The translations under genes and the position numbers were made by a program. Positions 62,091 to 64,000 of a stretch of DNA of 64,000 bases are shown piece by piece. Every line of letters begins with the position of its first letter. Within the stretch, counting starts at the first letter, position 1. This DNA comes from an uncultured Oxalobacter sp. (lineage in GTDB: Bacteria > Pseudomonadota > Gammaproteobacteria > Burkholderiales > Burkholderiaceae_D): assembly GCA_934277985.1 (NCBI GenBank), contig CAKQWF010000003.1, forward strand, positions 1 through 64,000. The letters are read 5' to 3'. The notes beneath the pieces were generated by a model that had not been told where the DNA came from, searched no databases, and saw only the letters and a list, made by a program, of their open reading frames with translations.

Positions 62091-62525
62091 ACGGCGGGAG
62101 TCGATGGCCTGACGCAACAGACGGCGCAGGTTGACATCCTTTTGCCAGCAGGCATGCTCCTCGTTGCTTGAAGCCAGCCGCCGCATTTCATCGATACCGG
62201 TATCGAGCTGGCTTTTCAAAAGCCGTTCCGCCACACCGGCATCGGGATGGATGCACCCGAAAAAATTGACGATATCGCCGTACTGAATCAAAAGGCTGGG
62301 AAAATTCTCGATATCCAGGTCGCCCAGCAAATCGGCGTGGTCCTCGATATCGACCCACAAAAAAACGATATCGGGATACTTGCCCGCCAGTTCCTCGAAG
62401 GCCGGCCGCCAGCCGCGGCAGGCGCCGCACCAGTGGGCGCAGAAACAGGCGACGATCCATGAACTGTCCGTCAGGCTCTTTTCAAGGATAGGGTAATCCG
62501 GTTCGTTCAACTGGGCAAATGGCAT
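62085..62525 (-). CDS. Thioredoxin-like protein
   Basis: A 146-residue thioredoxin fold with active site WCGAC (Cys33, Cys36), one residue off the classic WCGPC. cis-Pro is in ENFPSLLI. The C-terminal 40 residues are an added helical tail. No signal peptide, so cytoplasmic. This CGAC type fits reductase or chaperone-like variants; the partner is unknown. Confidence 0.87.
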   Translation of the reverse strand: MPFAQLNEPDYPILEKSLTDSSWIVACFCAHWCGACRGWRPAFEELAGKYPDIVFLWVDIEDHADLLGDLDIENFPSLLIQYGDIVNFFGCIHPDAGVAERLLKSQLDTGIDEMRRLASSNEEHACWQKDVNLRRLLRQAIDSRRS

Positions 62526-62629
62526 AATGACTGCAAAGAAAACGGCAAGATAGACAAGGGTCTGTTATTCTAGCGTAAGCATGACGGCAAATACATCGTT
62601 TCAAAGACATTCCGGCAGACGGTTCCGTC

Positions 62630-63598
62630 ATGATGCCTGAAACCGCCGGAGACAGACAGGAGAAACGGCACTTGGAAAAACGTCCCTATCGCGGACGGTT
62701 CGCGCCATCGCCGACCGGAGCGCTGCATTTCGGTTCGCTTGTGGCGGCCGTCGGCAGCTATCTTGACGCCCGCGCCAACGGCGGCGAATGGGTCGTGCGT
62801 ATCGAAGACGTGGATACCACACGCTGCCACCCCGAATTTTCCGCATCCATTCTGGAAACGCTCGCCGCTTTCGGCTTCGAGTGGGACGGCCCCGTCGTTT
62901 ACCAGTCGCAGCGCACGGCATGTTACGAGCGGGCGTTTTCGTACCTCAAGCGAAAGGGACTGGTCTATGGATGCGCCTGTTCGCGCCGCGAAATCGCCGA
63001 TTCCGCCATCGGCATCGACGGAGCGCACATCTATCCGGGCACCTGCCGCAACGGCCTGCCGCCCGGACGGCAGCCGCGCGCATGGCGTCTTGTCGTGCCG
63101 GATCGTGAAATCGTCTTCGACGATGCCGTGCAGGGCAAGCAGCGCCAGAATCTGGCGAAAGACGTCGGCGACTTCGTCCTCAGACGTGCCGACGGCCTGT
63201 TCGCCTACCAGCTCGCCGTCGTCGCCGACGACATCGAACAGGGAATAAACCACATCGTGCGGGGCGCGGACCTGCTCGCTTCCACACCGCGCCAGATATG
63301 GCTGTATGAATGTCTGGACGAAACGCCGCCGCGCTACGCCCATTTGCCGCTCGCCGTCAACGCCGCAGGCGAAAAACTCTCGAAACAGACACGTGCCGCC
63401 CCCGTTTGCGCCGCCGAACCGCTCGCGCCGCTTGTCGCCGCCATGCGTTTTCTCAATCTTGACCCGGGAAAAAGCGAATGTTCCCTGAAAGAATTGTGGA
63501 ACTGGGCGATAATGCACTGGTCTGTCGGAAATGTACCCGGAAAACAGGCTATCGAAAGTCCCGACCCAACCCAGCAGGAGAAACAACATGATCGTTAA
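62630..63598 (+). CDS. gluQ: Glutamyl-Q tRNA(Asp) synthetase
   Basis: A protein of up to 322 residues related to the catalytic half of glutamyl-tRNA synthetase. It attaches glutamate to queuosine on tRNA-Asp. GRFAPSPTGALHFGSL carries the HIGH-type motif (HFGS), and KLSKQ is the KMSKS counterpart. A zinc site is formed by CAC (mid-protein) and YPGTC. It lacks the anticodon-binding domain of GltX. The start is uncertain. ATG at 62630 has no good ribosome binding site. A TTG at 62672 has AGGAG 9 nt upstream and would start EKRPYRGRFAPS, as family members do. Confidence 0.93.
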   Translation: MMPETAGDRQEKRHLEKRPYRGRFAPSPTGALHFGSLVAAVGSYLDARANGGEWVVRIEDVDTTRCHPEFSASILETLAAFGFEWDGPVVYQSQRTACYERAFSYLKRKGLVYGCACSRREIADSAIGIDGAHIYPGTCRNGLPPGRQPRAWRLVVPDREIVFDDAVQGKQRQNLAKDVGDFVLRRADGLFAYQLAVVADDIEQGINHIVRGADLLASTPRQIWLYECLDETPPRYAHLPLAVNAAGEKLSKQTRAAPVCAAEPLAPLVAAMRFLNLDPGKSECSLKELWNWAIMHWSVGNVPGKQAIESPDPTQQEKQHDR

Positions 63599-64000
63599 AG
63601 ACGAGGAAGGTATCAGGGAAATCCTGAAAAACAACCATGTCGTCGCCATTGTCGGCTATTCCACCAACGAGGAAAAGGGCGCGCATTATGTCCCGAAGTT
63701 CCTCAAGAAACACGGCTACCAGATCGTACCGGTCAATCCGAACATCACCGAAGGACTGGGCGAAAAAGCCTATGCGTCCCTTAGGGACATTCCGTTTCCG
63801 GTCGATATCGTGGACTGTTTCCGCCGCCCGGACGCCATGCCGGAAATCGCGCGTGACGCCGTGGCCATCGGTGCGAAAGTCCTGTGGATGCAAAAAGGCA
63901 TCGAATGCGATGAAGCGGCCGAAATCTGTTCCTGTGCCGACCTGAAAGTCGTATCCGACCGCTGCATGCTGGAACAATATACGGAACTGTTTCTGAAATA
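63588..64000 (+). CDS. CoA-binding protein (3' end at window edge)
   Basis: The frame from ATG at 63588 (AGGAG 6-7 nt upstream) is open for 137 codons to the window end, whose last two bases (TA) are probably the start of a stop codon. It has the CoA-binding Rossmann fold of the YccU type: NNHVVAIVGYSTNEEK (nucleotide loop), YQIVPVNPNI, VDIVDCFRRPD, AKVLWMQKGI and VVSDRCML. Family members are about 140 residues, so it is almost complete. It overlaps the gluQ end by 11 bp. Confidence 0.85.
   Translation, partial: MIVKDEEGIREILKNNHVVAIVGYSTNEEKGAHYVPKFLKKHGYQIVPVNPNITEGLGEKAYASLRDIPFPVDIVDCFRRPDAMPEIARDAVAIGAKVLWMQKGIECDEAAEICSCADLKVVSDRCMLEQYTELFLK

Overview
The window looks like chromosomal DNA from a betaproteobacterium of the order Burkholderiales, plausibly an Oxalobacter-like member of the Oxalobacteraceae. 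This is inferred from the moderately high G+C codon use, a recC-recB-recD operon, HpnC, a malonate decarboxylase operon and gene style. I could not confirm the taxon by a search.

Layout. 0-3.1 kb: hpnC (reverse) and small hypothetical genes, one with a 53-codon internal duplication. 3.1-3.5 kb: tRNA-Leu(UAG) and tRNA-Gly(CCC), then an AT-rich DUF2971 gene that looks acquired. 5.7 kb: a sigma-54-like promoter and a rho-independent terminator about 80 nt apart with no reading frame, a candidate small RNA. 5.8-10.2 kb: PLD-family nuclease, glycosyltransferase, small genes, an XRE regulator and a membrane protein, all reverse. 10.4-19.2 kb: recC-recB-recD (reverse). 19.6-25.5 kb: AEC-family carrier, two tandem paralogous AraC regulators, an SDR with a signal peptide, a DMT exporter, ogt and a muramidase. 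25.9-33.0 kb: malonate decarboxylase operon mdcA-(mdcB::mdcC fusion)-mdcD-mdcE-mdcG-mdcH with a convergent LysR gene (mdcR). It carries no mdcF or mdcLM transporter. 33.0-35.4 kb: class I amidotransferase, NlpE-like lipoprotein and an S24-type repressor that seems to lack its catalytic serine.

35.91-54.16 kb: an 18.2-kb integrated element. It sits inside the anticodon loop of a host tRNA-Leu(UAA) gene. The 5' half of that gene is at 35881-35920, the 3' half at 54158-54204, and an 11-bp core repeat is at both junctions. The element carries its own complete tRNA-Leu(UAA) 36 nt inside the left junction, where the host promoter can read into it. The backbone comes from a T7-like phage: an RNA polymerase cut off before its C-terminal third, the C-terminal half of a terminase large subunit, an ArdA-like protein, and a tyrosine integrase next to the right junction. 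The phage replication and structural genes are missing. In their place is an intact three-gene cassette: a 1512-residue multidomain protein, an NlpC/P60-like cysteine peptidase and a 105-residue helical protein. This cassette is the best candidate in the window for an undescribed system. A PemK/MazF-type toxin-antitoxin pair lies between 51-bp direct repeats.

54.4-64 kb: ordinary chromosome resumes with an esterase, a metallo-beta-lactamase-fold protein (a decayed relative of which lies inside the element), a zinc alcohol dehydrogenase, small secreted proteins, trhP, a dnaQ-like exonuclease, a thioredoxin-like protein, gluQRS and a CoA-binding protein that runs off the window end.
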